Below are positions 1 to 8,392 of a DNA stretch of 64,000 bases, piece after piece. Under the pieces are notes generated by a model. It was given only the letters and a program-made list of their open reading frames with translations, was not told the origin of the DNA and made no database searches. The DNA is from Marinomonas profundimaris. Lineage in GTDB: Bacteria > Pseudomonadota > Gammaproteobacteria > Pseudomonadales > Marinomonadaceae. Where the stretch lies: contig NZ_AYOZ01000005.1 of the NCBI RefSeq assembly GCF_000508165.1, positions 1 to 64,000 on the forward strand. The letters are read 5' to 3'. Within the stretch, counting starts at the first letter, position 1. The number at the start of each line of letters is the position of its first letter. The position numbers were made by a program, and so were the translations under genes.

Positions 1-30
1 GGTCAGACGTTTTTACGCTGACCCTTTTTA
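1..30 (+). terminator. Hairpin at left window edge, possible terminator
   Basis: The arms GGTCAG and CTGACC are extended by an inner CG pair (one bulged A), have a T-rich loop and are followed by CTTTTTATT. It would end a plus-strand gene lying left of the window, or act in both directions for the symporter on the minus strand. The left flank is not visible, so the direction is uncertain. Confidence 0.45.
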
Positions 31-83
31 TTGTGACCTGTTTTATCAGGCAGTGTACGTTTCAATACAGAAACAGGCAGAGG

Positions 84-1595
84 TTATTTTTCTGCTTTTT
101 CGGCTTGTTGCTTGTCGAAACGTTTTTCCCAGAACTCCGCACCCTTAATGCCAAGGGCTTTAGGGTTAAAGGTGTATTCTGTTACGCCAGACGCTTTTTG
201 TTCTTCGTAATCGCGCAAGGCTTTCATTGTCGGCTTCGCCATGAAGAAAATCGTGATGATACCAACGATGTTCAACCACGCCATCAGGCCTACACCAACA
301 TCACCAAGGTTCCAGATGTAACCTGCGGTGTTGACGGTGCCGTAGGCGACCATGAACATGATAAGCAGTTTTACAAATGTCAGTGATACATTGACGTTCA
401 ATGCACGACGTAGGTACGCCACGTTGGTTTCTGCGATGTAGTAGTAAGCCAAAATGGTCGTGAAGGCGAAGAAGAACAACGCAACACCAACAAAGATAGG
501 GCCAACGCTACCAAACACACTTGCCAATGCCATTTGCGTAAACGCAGGAGATGCAATGATCGTAGAAGGATCCACATTCTGCACGATGAATTGACCATCC
601 GCCAATGAACCTTGCACGTTGTACTGCTGGGTGATCAAGATCATCAGCGCCGTAGCGGTACAGATGAACAAGGTGTCAATGTAAACTGAGAACGCTTGAA
701 CAAGACCTTGTTGTGCAGGGTGCTGAACTTCAGCAGCGGCTGCCGCATGAGGGCCAGTACCTTGACCGGCTTCGTTTGAGTAAACGCCACGTTTCACGCC
801 CCAACCGATAGCGGCACCAAAGCCTGCTTGCGCTGTAAAGGCATCGCTGAAGATCATACCGAAGATGCCAGGCACTTTGTCTAGGTTTAAGAAGACAACG
901 ATCAGCGCCATCACAATGTAACCTAGCGCCATGAAAGGCACGATGATTTGAGTGAAGTTAGCAATGCGTTTAATGCCACCAAAAATGATGAACGCCAAGA
1001 CAACCAAAATCACGGCCAATGCAACCAGTTTGGTTGAACTTACGTCACCAAATGAGCTGGACACAACCGTGCCTTCACCGAAAATTTGTACAACCGCGTT
1101 GCCAACAGAGTTGGCTTGAATTCCAGGAAGGAAAACACCACATGCTAAAATCGACGACAGGGCAAACAAAACGCCCAACCAACGCCAGCCAAGGCAGCGT
1201 TCGAAATAGTACGCTGGTCCACCACGGTATTGACCGTTTTCGCTGACTTTATACAGCTGACCTAACGTGGATTCTGCGTATGCCGTGCTAGCGCCTAAGA
1301 AAGCAACGACCCACATCCAGAAAATGGCACCAGGGCCACCAAAGCCAATGGCCGCTGCAACACCAGCGATGTTACCTGTGCCAACGCGGCCAGATAATGA
1401 AACCGCTAAGGCTTGGAAAGAAGAAATGCCTTTGTCGGATTCGTTCGAGTTAAACAGTAGAGAACACATTTCTTTGAAATGTCGCACTTGTGCAAAACGC
1501 GTCAGAATGGAATAGAAAAGGCCAGCGCCTAGGCAGAGATAAATTAGGGCAGGGCTCCAAATGATCCCGTTTAAGAAATCAATGAATGCTTGCAT
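84..1595 (-). CDS. AGCS-family sodium:alanine/glycine symporter
   Basis: A 503-residue inner-membrane carrier of the alanine or glycine:cation symporter (AGCS) family, which takes up small neutral amino acids with Na+. About eleven hydrophobic segments are visible. Family signatures are the GRVGTGNIAGVA stretch near residue 70 and NEAGQGTGPHAAAAA near 275. The length is normal for AlsT/DagA-like proteins. The start ATG at 1595 is preceded by AAGGAC. It stands alone on the minus strand, and its upstream region holds several inverted repeats that may be regulatory. The exact substrate (alanine, glycine or glutamine) cannot be told from sequence. Confidence 0.95.
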   Translation of the reverse strand: MQAFIDFLNGIIWSPALIYLCLGAGLFYSILTRFAQVRHFKEMCSLLFNSNESDKGISSFQALAVSLSGRVGTGNIAGVAAAIGFGGPGAIFWMWVVAFLGASTAYAESTLGQLYKVSENGQYRGGPAYYFERCLGWRWLGVLFALSSILACGVFLPGIQANSVGNAVVQIFGEGTVVSSSFGDVSSTKLVALAVILVVLAFIIFGGIKRIANFTQIIVPFMALGYIVMALIVVFLNLDKVPGIFGMIFSDAFTAQAGFGAAIGWGVKRGVYSNEAGQGTGPHAAAAAEVQHPAQQGLVQAFSVYIDTLFICTATALMILITQQYNVQGSLADGQFIVQNVDPSTIIASPAFTQMALASVFGSVGPIFVGVALFFFAFTTILAYYYIAETNVAYLRRALNVNVSLTFVKLLIMFMVAYGTVNTAGYIWNLGDVGVGLMAWLNIVGIITIFFMAKPTMKALRDYEEQKASGVTEYTFNPKALGIKGAEFWEKRFDKQQAEKAEK

Positions 1596-1876
1596 AGAAA
1601 GTCCTTAATAAGATGAGCTCGATGAGCTTTTTTAATCGTTATTTGAATACTAGAGTGCGGTGGTTATGGGGAAAGCCGTCTTTGTCATGGGAGGTGTCGC
1701 GTTTGCAATTCGGAAATTGCGCATGAAAAGTGCACCATAGCGGGGCGAATTTAGCACGAAATAGTGCATAGATCCATTTCTAAAAAGCAAGTACAGGGGA
1801 TTTGGGGGAAATGGATCGGTTTCGTATTAATGAAGCGCAAGTTTTGCAAATAAAAAACAGAGAGTTCTATTTTTAG
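1596..1876. promoter_or_regulatory. Non-coding upstream region of the symporter with several inverted repeats
   Basis: No gene is visible here. Three dyads occur: GCAATT-cgga-AATTGC at 1705-1720, GCAC-N6-GTGC at 1754-1767, and a perfect 10-bp pair GATCCATTTC (1771-1780) with GAAATGGATC (1808-1817) around a 27-nt loop. They lie where the symporter promoter should be, so operator function is a reasonable guess. No convincing -35/-10 or sigma-54 site was recognised. Confidence 0.4.
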
Positions 1877-1908
1877 GTAAAAAAACGCCAAGCGAAGCGC
1901 TTGGCGTG
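1877..1908 (-). terminator. Rho-independent terminator of the sulfatase-fold gene region
   Basis: A perfect hairpin CGCCAAGCG-AAG-CGCTTGGCG (1886-1906). Read on the minus strand it is followed by a run of T (the A run at 1879-1885). It lies 15-45 bp past the stop of the minus-strand gene ending at 1923. Confidence 0.85.
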
Positions 1909-1922
1909 GATGTGATTATTCT

Positions 1923-3893
1923 CTATCTGTTGTTGGTTCTTAGTATATCGTAACGTCGTTCATTATAAAGCCAAGTGCCCAAAAGTGGGTGTGCGATGGC
2001 TTTGTTTACCAAGCTTGGGTTAATGCTGTCGCTTGGTGTAAGTTTGGTATTTTCATAAAGGAACGTCTTGGGTGATTTTTGGGGCTGTAAAATCACTACT
2101 TCGTTATTTTTAAAATACGCCTGATTATCATTGAACTGCATGATGGCTCGTCCCTGATAGTCATCACCCACTTTTGTCATGTCTTGACCAATCATGGGAT
2201 GAGTAGAATCCACACCGATGAGCGATAAAAGTGTTGGCGCTAAATCAATTTGACTGGTGATACGAGTGTCTTGTTTAGGCGCAATGCCATCACCCAAAAT
2301 TAATGCAGGAATGTGAAAACTCGGAATTGGAACAAGGTCCGACCGTGTTGTTCTTGCGTCATGATCAGCGACCACTAAGAAAACCGTGTCTTTCCAATAG
2401 TCTTCATTTTTCGCCAGTTTAAAGAAATGGCCAATGGAATGATCGGCGTATTTTACGGCATTCTCACGTGTATTCTTCGGCGCATTATAAAGATCTATTT
2501 TATTGTCTGGGAATTCATAAGGATCATGATTGGACGAGCTAAAGACAAGGCTGAAAAACGGTTTTCCATTCTTAGATTTCTCAACAAAGTCTTGATTCGC
2601 TTTCGTGAAAAGGTCTTCGTCACTGACTCCCCAGGACCCCACAAACTCAGGATTGGTAAAGTCTTTCTCTTCAATAATGGAATCAAAACCATTGCCTAAG
2701 AAAAAAGATTTCATATTGTCAAAATGCGCGCCGCCACCGTAAATGAAGTTCGTGTCGTAACCTTGTCGACCAAGCAACTTCGCAATAGTAAAGAAATTGG
2801 TTTGAGAGTTCGGAAGCTTCACGGTGCTTCGAGCTGGCGTGGGAACAAAGCCGGTAATAACCGCTTCTATACCACGTACAGAGCGTGTTCCTGTGGCGTA
2901 AAGGTTGTTGAATGCCCAACCCTCTGGTACCAATTTGTCGTATTCCGGTGTCAGGGGTAAACCGCCCAAACTACCAACAAACTGTGCGCCAAGACTTTCT
3001 TCAAGAATAATGACTAAGTTTTTTGGTCGATCATAATGATATGTCGCGACTTGTTTGTGCAAAGTCGGAAGCTCTGGGGAAATAAATTCACTGTCGTCAA
3101 GTTTCATCTCGTTACGAATTTCAGTCAAAACTTGTTGCTGAGACATCTTTGGGTACAGCTTGAAAGAACTCACTTCGCCGGACATTTGATTCACGGCATA
3201 CAGCAAAGAGTAAGTGGAATTCAGTGTTAGGCTATTGACTAATGGGTCGTTTGTGAAAGCCGTTAAACTTGGGTTAATGGGTCTGTGTTGCAACGTAGAG
3301 CGAGCCCCAAGGAAAGCCAGCGCAAACACCAGCACAATTAATACAGGTCGTTCTAACCATTTTGGTTGAGGGCGAGAGACAATGCTTTGTTTACGAAAAA
3401 ACTGGTACGCCAGAATAGCCGTGATGGTGGTGATCAATGAAGTGACCAACAATGTAAGTTTGTGGCCTTCAATTAACATGGAAAAGACTTCTTTTGGGTA
3501 GAGTAAATATTCTACGAAAAGTCGGTTTGGTCTAAGGCTGTATTCTTCAATAAACGCAGGTGTTGATGCTTCCATGAAAATCAATAATACGAAGGTGCTG
3601 GTGAGCCAAATGCGCGTCAGTATATTCCAAGCCCGATTCAGATAAGGAATACCTGAAATCAGCAGGCTGATCACCGCCGGTATGCCAATTATGTATGCAA
3701 TTGACGCAAGGTCAATGCGTAGGCCAAAGCCGAGAAGGGTTAACCAATCGGAAGCGGAATCAATGCGATCGTACTTCCATCCCATCAGCAACAAACGACT
3801 TATTGTTAAGCAAAAAAGTGTGAGCGTTAAAAAATATAAATAGGGCTTTAGTGGTGAGATAAGTCGGATGAAAAATGTCTTCGTTTTAGTCAT
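1923..3893 (-). CDS. LTA synthase family membrane sulfatase-fold protein (phosphoglycerol or phosphoethanolamine transferase type)
   Basis: A 656-residue protein with about five N-terminal membrane helices (residues 15-200) and a periplasmic alkaline-phosphatase/sulfatase-fold domain (about 285-600). The visible catalytic and metal-site pattern is EES near 298-300, the nucleophile Thr336 in GTRSVRG, His456 in SSSNHDPYE and Asp510-His511 in VVADHDAR. This matches the LtaS/MdoB-like superfamily. Gram-negatives make no lipoteichoic acid, so the likely role is moving phosphoglycerol or a similar head group onto periplasmic glucans or LPS; that is inference. It is a single gene with a strong terminator downstream. 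Confidence 0.85.
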   Translation of the reverse strand: MTKTKTFFIRLISPLKPYLYFLTLTLFCLTISRLLLMGWKYDRIDSASDWLTLLGFGLRIDLASIAYIIGIPAVISLLISGIPYLNRAWNILTRIWLTSTFVLLIFMEASTPAFIEEYSLRPNRLFVEYLLYPKEVFSMLIEGHKLTLLVTSLITTITAILAYQFFRKQSIVSRPQPKWLERPVLIVLVFALAFLGARSTLQHRPINPSLTAFTNDPLVNSLTLNSTYSLLYAVNQMSGEVSSFKLYPKMSQQQVLTEIRNEMKLDDSEFISPELPTLHKQVATYHYDRPKNLVIILEESLGAQFVGSLGGLPLTPEYDKLVPEGWAFNNLYATGTRSVRGIEAVITGFVPTPARSTVKLPNSQTNFFTIAKLLGRQGYDTNFIYGGGAHFDNMKSFFLGNGFDSIIEEKDFTNPEFVGSWGVSDEDLFTKANQDFVEKSKNGKPFFSLVFSSSNHDPYEFPDNKIDLYNAPKNTRENAVKYADHSIGHFFKLAKNEDYWKDTVFLVVADHDARTTRSDLVPIPSFHIPALILGDGIAPKQDTRITSQIDLAPTLLSLIGVDSTHPMIGQDMTKVGDDYQGRAIMQFNDNQAYFKNNEVVILQPQKSPKTFLYENTKLTPSDSINPSLVNKAIAHPLLGTWLYNERRYDILRTNNR

Positions 3894-4047
3894 TGGTTGT
3901 CTCTACGTTTTTGTCTCTTAAGAAAGCAGTGATGCCGTAATGTAGAGGTGTCGCAGTGTAAAAAGAGTCGACGACATTTTTTTCACTTTTTAGGCGTTAT
4001 GACGGATATACTGATTTCCTTTTCAAAATCGCTGAGATGCATGACGT

Positions 4048-4953
4048 ATGAAAGAACAAGCAATGATGGATCGCAAAATCATAATAAAGGGGTATGTATT
4101 TGCCTTAATTGCTGTCTTGGTTTGGACGGGATTTATTTTGATCTCCCGTGCAGGCGCATTGGCGTCGCTGTCTTTGCCTGACATGATGATAGTGCGGTTT
4201 GGCACCGCGTTTGTGCTGTTTTCCCCTTTTATTTGGGTTCAGCGTAAAGCCATTTTTCAATGGCGAATGATGACAGTCGGCGCGATTGGTGGTTTGGCGT
4301 ATTCGCTCTCTGTCTTTCATGGTTTCCAATATGCCCCTGCAACTCATGCGGCGTTATTGTTGCCCGGTTTGATGCCCATTATGATTGCCGTGTTGGCGTT
4401 CTTCTTTGCGGCAGAAAGGCACGGTCGGTTTGCTTGGTTGGGCATCAGTATTAGTAGCTTGGGGATTTTGGCGTTGCTTTTAGAGACGCTTTTGTCCGGT
4501 GTTTCTTATTGGTTAGGTGACATCAGTTTTGTGTTAGCTTGTTTGTTTTGGGGGATTTTTACCGTTTTATTAAGGCGTTGGAAATTCATACCGTGGCATG
4601 CAACGTTAGGGGTGATTACGGCGACCACATTATTGTTTACGCCCTATTATTTGACTCAATTGTCGAATGCTTTTGAGGGTGTTTCATACGGCATGATTGG
4701 ATTGCAGGCTTTTTATCAGGCGGTCATGGCCATTGCGGTTCAGTTTGTTTGTTATGGTAAGGCGGTTCATATTTTAGGTGCGACAAAAATGGGTGCGCTC
4801 ATGGCGTTGGTTCCCTTACTTGCGAGCGTGTTTGCGGTGCCTTTGTTTGGTGAGCAAATTACAACAGGGTTAATTATTGCTTTGGTGTGTATTTCTGTTG
4901 GGACGGTTGTGGGGAATGTGTTGCCAATTAGGCGACCTTTGATGAAAGGGTAG
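4048..4953 (+). CDS. EamA/DMT-family transporter
   Basis: A 301-residue, very hydrophobic protein with about ten membrane helices in two EamA repeats (roughly residues 12-145 and 155-290), as in drug/metabolite exporters of the RhaT/YdcZ group. The start at 4048 has only a weak ribosome site; the ATG at 4063 is the other option. It is a single gene followed by its own hairpin terminator. The substrate is unknown; relatives export amino acids or other metabolites. Confidence 0.9.
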   Translation: MKEQAMMDRKIIIKGYVFALIAVLVWTGFILISRAGALASLSLPDMMIVRFGTAFVLFSPFIWVQRKAIFQWRMMTVGAIGGLAYSLSVFHGFQYAPATHAALLLPGLMPIMIAVLAFFFAAERHGRFAWLGISISSLGILALLLETLLSGVSYWLGDISFVLACLFWGIFTVLLRRWKFIPWHATLGVITATTLLFTPYYLTQLSNAFEGVSYGMIGLQAFYQAVMAIAVQFVCYGKAVHILGATKMGALMALVPLLASVFAVPLFGEQITTGLIIALVCISVGTVVGNVLPIRRPLMKG

Positions 4954-4965
4954 TGAACTCTTCGT

Positions 4966-5003
4966 GGTGTAAAGCAAGGTGGTAAAGCAAGGTGGTAATG
5001 CAA
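4966..5003 (+). repeat. Three tandem copies of a 13-bp unit
   Basis: Units of the form GGTGGTAAAGCAA are present three times (4966-4977 with one base missing, 4978-4990, 4991-5003 with A to T). The copies begin just after the EamA stop, and the third supplies part of the left arm of the terminator. Confidence 0.75.
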
Positions 5004-5023
5004 CGAAACACCACCTTTTTATT
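4990..5023 (+). terminator. Terminator after the EamA gene
   Basis: Arms AGGTGGT (4990-4996) and ACCACCT (5010-5016) are followed by TTTTATT. It ends six bases before the convergent small gene's stop codon. Confidence 0.75.
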
Positions 5024-5028
5024 GAATA

Positions 5029-5199
5029 TTAGTCTTTTTTCTCAATGGTGATTTCCAGTGTTTTGCTGCTGCCAGCAAACCATTTTTGTACATAAAGCGT
5101 CCCCATGATGGGCGCCTTTCCTTCTTCTGGCACTTCTTGGTATCGCACGCTGTTTTTGGTTTCTTTCTCGTATTCAAATGTCACGGTGGTTTTCGACAT
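5029..5199 (-). CDS. Small unknown protein, 56 residues
   Basis: This short reading frame starts ATG at 5199, preceded by a good ribosome site (TAAGGAA), and ends at TAA 5029-5031. The product begins MSKTTVTFEYEKETKNSV and ends LEITIEKKD. It is charged, with no signal peptide, membrane segment or cysteine; alternating polar and apolar residues suggest a small beta-sheet protein. It lies 18 bp after the methyltransferase on the same strand, so they are probably co-transcribed. I do not recognise a family. The good start site and tight placement argue that it is real. Confidence 0.75.
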   Translation of the reverse strand: MSKTTVTFEYEKETKNSVRYQEVPEEGKAPIMGTLYVQKWFAGSSKTLEITIEKKD

Positions 5200-5217
5200 T
5201 GTGCTTTCCTTATCTGA

Positions 5218-6171
5218 TTAATGGTCGGTTGAAGGCGTTTTCTGGAAAATAAGTGCTTTTAGTCCGCTTTCGATATCAATATCTGGGAACTCAGGTGGGT
5301 TCTCGAGTCGGTATTGATATTCAAGGCTGGGGGCTTCTTCTCGCATTCCGTCGATGAGAAATTGCGATGGTAAGGTTGGATCATTGACACAAGCGAGCAC
5401 TTGGCCGTTCTCTGTAAGCAGTTCTGGTAAGCGACGTAATATCTTCTGATAATCTTTGGTTAGTGCAAAGCTGCCGCGCTGAAACGTCGGCGGATCAATG
5501 ATGATAAGGTCGTATTCGCCGTATTTTTTGATCTTCCCCCATGATTTGAAAATATCGTGCGCAAAGAACTTCACATTCGTGAGGTCATGTTGGTTGAGGC
5601 GGTGATTTTCTCTTCCTCGACTCAGTACCGCTTTCGCCATGTCTAAGTTCACAACAAAATCCGCGCCACCTGCAATGGCCGCCACGGAAAAGCCACAAGT
5701 GTAGGCGAATAAATTAAGTACACGTTTGTCTTGGCTGTTTTCTTTTACCCAGCGGCGTCCGTATCGCATGTCTAGGAAGAGACCAGAGTTTTGGTTTTTT
5801 CCTAAGTCGAGCTGAAATTGTAAGCCTTCTTCGGTGACGATTTGGTGTTCTTGATAGTTGCCCCATACGCATTCTGTCGGGCTTCTGTCTCTGCTTCTGT
5901 GCTGTAGCAAAAGCGATTGGGCTTTGCTGGCGGACCATTCTGCTTTATTCGTCCAATTGATAAATTCATTATTTAATTTATCTAATGCATCTTGAGATGG
6001 CTCTTTGAAAAGAGAAACCAATACTTGCCCTTCAAGCCAATCGACCGTGATGTGTTCAAGCCCCGGAAAGCATCTGCCTCGTCCATGAAAAAGCCGTAGC
6101 GCACCTTGTGGTGATGCGAGAAGTTTGGATAAAACTTGTTCTGTCAGTGTGGCGAGTGTTTGAGCGTCCAT
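5218..6171 (-). CDS. Class I SAM-dependent methyltransferase, RlmI/RlmK-like
   Basis: About 317 residues from the ATG at 6171; a longer form from TTG at 6225 (335 residues) is possible, and neither start has a clear ribosome site. The C-terminal Rossmann methyltransferase domain shows motif I NLFAYTCGFSVAAIAGG, the acidic VNLDMAK loop and the catalytic IIIDPPTFQRG motif. This is the layout of 23S rRNA m5C/m7G methyltransferases of the YccW (RlmI) family, without a recognisable PUA domain. An RNA target is inferred. It is probably co-transcribed with the 56-residue protein that follows. Confidence 0.85.
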   Translation of the reverse strand: MDAQTLATLTEQVLSKLLASPQGALRLFHGRGRCFPGLEHITVDWLEGQVLVSLFKEPSQDALDKLNNEFINWTNKAEWSASKAQSLLLQHRSRDRSPTECVWGNYQEHQIVTEEGLQFQLDLGKNQNSGLFLDMRYGRRWVKENSQDKRVLNLFAYTCGFSVAAIAGGADFVVNLDMAKAVLSRGRENHRLNQHDLTNVKFFAHDIFKSWGKIKKYGEYDLIIIDPPTFQRGSFALTKDYQKILRRLPELLTENGQVLACVNDPTLPSQFLIDGMREEAPSLEYQYRLENPPEFPDIDIESGLKALIFQKTPSTDH

Positions 6172-6279
6172 AAATGTCGTGTTCTGGCGATAATGAAATA
6201 AGAGCCCGTATTTTACTGATAACAAGGCAAGAGACCAGCGGAAAGGCCAAAGAAGTGCTTTAGAAAGCGATTGTTTATT

Positions 6280-6317
6280 GAAACATTCCCCGAGCCTTAA
6301 ATCAGACTCGGGGAATG
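6280..6317 (-). terminator. Hairpin terminator after the PepSY gene
   Basis: Arms CATTCCCCGAG (6284-6294) and CTCGGGGAATG (6307-6317) form an 11-bp perfect stem with a 12-nt loop, 11 bp past the minus-strand PepSY gene. On that strand the stem is followed by TTTC only, so the U-tract is weak. Confidence 0.65.
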
Positions 6318-6327
6318 GATTGTTGTG

Positions 6328-7707
6328 TTATTGACGTTTCCAACGCCAAACATCGATCAATAAGAAGACCAGTAGGCTGACGCCCATGACCGGTAAACTG
6401 ATGCCCAAAACGATCGCTACGAAAAGTGTCAGTAATTTTTGGGTGGTTGAAAGCTTTGCCCATGCTTGGAGCAAAGGTTTGGACGTAGCGCCTGCCGTTG
6501 GTCGGCGAATCCACCACATTTTATAGCCCCAAACAATCATAAAGCATAACGAAAGGCCGAAGAGGGTTAGTAAGATCTGATTAACGACACCAAATAAAAT
6601 GCCCATGTGAGCGTCTATTCCCCAGCGAATTAATTTAGCGACAACGGGGAAGGTGGCGAAATCCGCACGACTGGTGACGGTCATTGTGTTGGCGTCCACT
6701 GCGACGCTGTCGACTTGGCTCGGCCAAGATCGGTCAATTTCACGGACGAACCATGCTTTCCCTTCGCCTTTTGACGGTTTGATTTCGATTTTATTTGCGT
6801 CGATTCCCGCATCACGTGCGGCGTTTAAAACGCCGTCAAAAAGAAGGTCTGGATGGATGTTAACAACAGGTGTTGTTGTGTCTGTTTTTGATGTGTGTTG
6901 ATGTGTGTGATCCGCGTGTTCGTCCGTGTTTATCATGGCGTTGTTACTGGTTAGGTCTAACGACACAGAGGGTGTAATCCAACCAATGTTCGCACGTAAC
7001 GTACCAATATTTCCGCCGGCCCATTTCGACCAAGTGAGTCCGGTAACCGACACAAAAATCAAGCCGATAAAAATACACAGGCCAACCTGGTAGTGGCGTC
7101 TGCGCTTGCGTAAGTGTTTTGTTTTTGATGCCAGTTCAGCGCGATTTTTTTTGCCACCTTTGTACCATAAAAACAAACCGCCCAATGCTGCGATCCATAG
7201 CCAAGATGCGGCTAATTCACTGTAATAACGACCGACTTCACCGAGTAAGAGTTGACGATGTAAGAAGTCGATGGTGGTTCTTATGGGTAAGACGCCACTG
7301 GTGCCATAGACCGGAAGATTGCCTCTTAAATCAAGGGTGACAGGGTCTATGAATAATGCTCTGGCGCCGGTTAGATTGGCGGTAGGGTCCAAAAACATGA
7401 TTCGCGTCGTGTCACCTTGTTCTGGCGCTGGACGAACGGCAAAAAGCGTTAAATCGTTTGTTAGGTGAGATCTGGCTGCGGCAATTTGTTTCGCGAGCGA
7501 TTGGTTTTCGCCCACGTTGTCCGTGGTAAGGGCGTCTTTATAAACGGCATTTTCGATTTGAGGCGAAAGAATATAAAGCGTGCCGGTTAGGGCAGCAATA
7601 AAGATAAATGGACCAATAAACAAGCCGATGTAAAAATGTAGTCGTGTCATCAGTAATAGCATGGCGCTGGATGACTCCGGTGGCTTTTGGGGTGTATTTG
7701 TAGACAT
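6328..7707 (-). CDS. PepSY-associated TM-helix protein (PiuB-like), with His-rich insert
   Basis: A 459-residue inner-membrane protein with four main membrane helices (about 22-48, 165-182, 207-227, 380-402) and two more near the C-terminus (about 425-455). Large periplasmic stretches hold PepSY-type repeats. Conserved His residues in the helices (MTRLHFYIGLF, DFLHRQLLLGE, IDAHMGILFG) fit haem or metal binding, as in family members tied to ferric-siderophore reduction. Residues 264-271 form a His-rich patch (HADHTHQH) in the periplasmic loop, not typical of the family. It lies downstream of the His/Met-rich DUF2946 gene, so a shared metal role (iron or copper) is plausible but unproven. Confidence 0.85.
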   Translation of the reverse strand: MSTNTPQKPPESSSAMLLLMTRLHFYIGLFIGPFIFIAALTGTLYILSPQIENAVYKDALTTDNVGENQSLAKQIAAARSHLTNDLTLFAVRPAPEQGDTTRIMFLDPTANLTGARALFIDPVTLDLRGNLPVYGTSGVLPIRTTIDFLHRQLLLGEVGRYYSELAASWLWIAALGGLFLWYKGGKKNRAELASKTKHLRKRRRHYQVGLCIFIGLIFVSVTGLTWSKWAGGNIGTLRANIGWITPSVSLDLTSNNAMINTDEHADHTHQHTSKTDTTTPVVNIHPDLLFDGVLNAARDAGIDANKIEIKPSKGEGKAWFVREIDRSWPSQVDSVAVDANTMTVTSRADFATFPVVAKLIRWGIDAHMGILFGVVNQILLTLFGLSLCFMIVWGYKMWWIRRPTAGATSKPLLQAWAKLSTTQKLLTLFVAIVLGISLPVMGVSLLVFLLIDVWRWKRQ

Positions 7708-7849
7708 AGTAAATTCTCGTGTTTAGAAAAGGTCAACGTAACGACTCTGAACTAAAGCTCACTTTTCTAACGTTATAAAAATGCGCACGAATGTACTCAT
7801 ATTCTGCCTTTCATTCAGAATAATGAGGTGTCGTGATGTATTGGGTGAA

Positions 7850-8356
7850 TTAACTCGTCTTGTTTGGTGGTGCTCTTGGCTGAAGGGAGGTGAAAAGTGC
7901 AGGGTATTTACGTGCAATAGTGGTGGTAACGATTGTTGGGTAGCGGCTTTGTAATAAAGGAACCAGTTCGAAGGTTTTGACGTCCATCCAATTTAAATGA
8001 AAGAGTAACGAACAATATCCACACGCTTCCAGTATGTTGGTGCTTTCGCCTTGTGCGTGATGACCTTCGTGTCCTTTGTGGTTCGAGTGTGATGTTTTCT
8101 CACGCGCTATCACTTGTGCATGATCATGTCCTGCAACGCTCATGTTTTCAGACATGGGTCTGACTTCTGCAGGCATCGCTTGCATGGGAGACATGGCGTC
8201 TATAGTCAGGGGGCTTTCGGATACAGATTGCGAGGAGAGGGTGTTACTGATTTGCGAGAAGAGAGGGGCGAAATAAATAAGAAACACAGCAAACAAGCTC
8301 AGGCACACAGCGAACTGTGTGAGTGAGTTGAATGGTTTCTTTAACGGAAGGTGCAC
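7850..8356 (-). CDS. DUF2946-family protein, His/Met-rich
   Basis: A 168-residue protein starting at GTG 8356. One N-terminal membrane segment or signal (about 12-33) is followed by a periplasmic stretch rich in Met and His (residues 55-100, with HDHA, HSNHKGHEGHH). The DUF2946 hallmark ACGYCSLL gives Cys112 and Cys115. The family often sits beside copper or TonB-dependent uptake genes, which points to metal binding. It lies 36 bp after the DUF2750 gene and 142 bp before the PepSY gene on the same strand. Its biochemical role is not known. Confidence 0.8.
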   Translation of the reverse strand: MHLPLKKPFNSLTQFAVCLSLFAVFLIYFAPLFSQISNTLSSQSVSESPLTIDAMSPMQAMPAEVRPMSENMSVAGHDHAQVIAREKTSHSNHKGHEGHHAQGESTNILEACGYCSLLFHLNWMDVKTFELVPLLQSRYPTIVTTTIARKYPALFTSLQPRAPPNKTS

Positions 8357-8392
8357 GCCGTGTTGTTCTTCTTGTTGTGTCTTTTAAGGGCG

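Noticed and set aside
33-386. 117-codon plus-strand frame at the left edge
   Set aside because: Antisense to the conserved symporter; no support.
1729-1745. NtrC-like site TGCACCATAGCGGGGC upstream of the symporter
   Set aside because: The second half matches poorly, and no sigma-54 -24/-12 promoter follows on the minus strand.
7795-7830. Possible Fur box near TCATTCAGAATAATGA before the PepSY gene
   Set aside because: Symmetry is partial and match to the 19-bp consensus is poor; not enough to call iron regulation.
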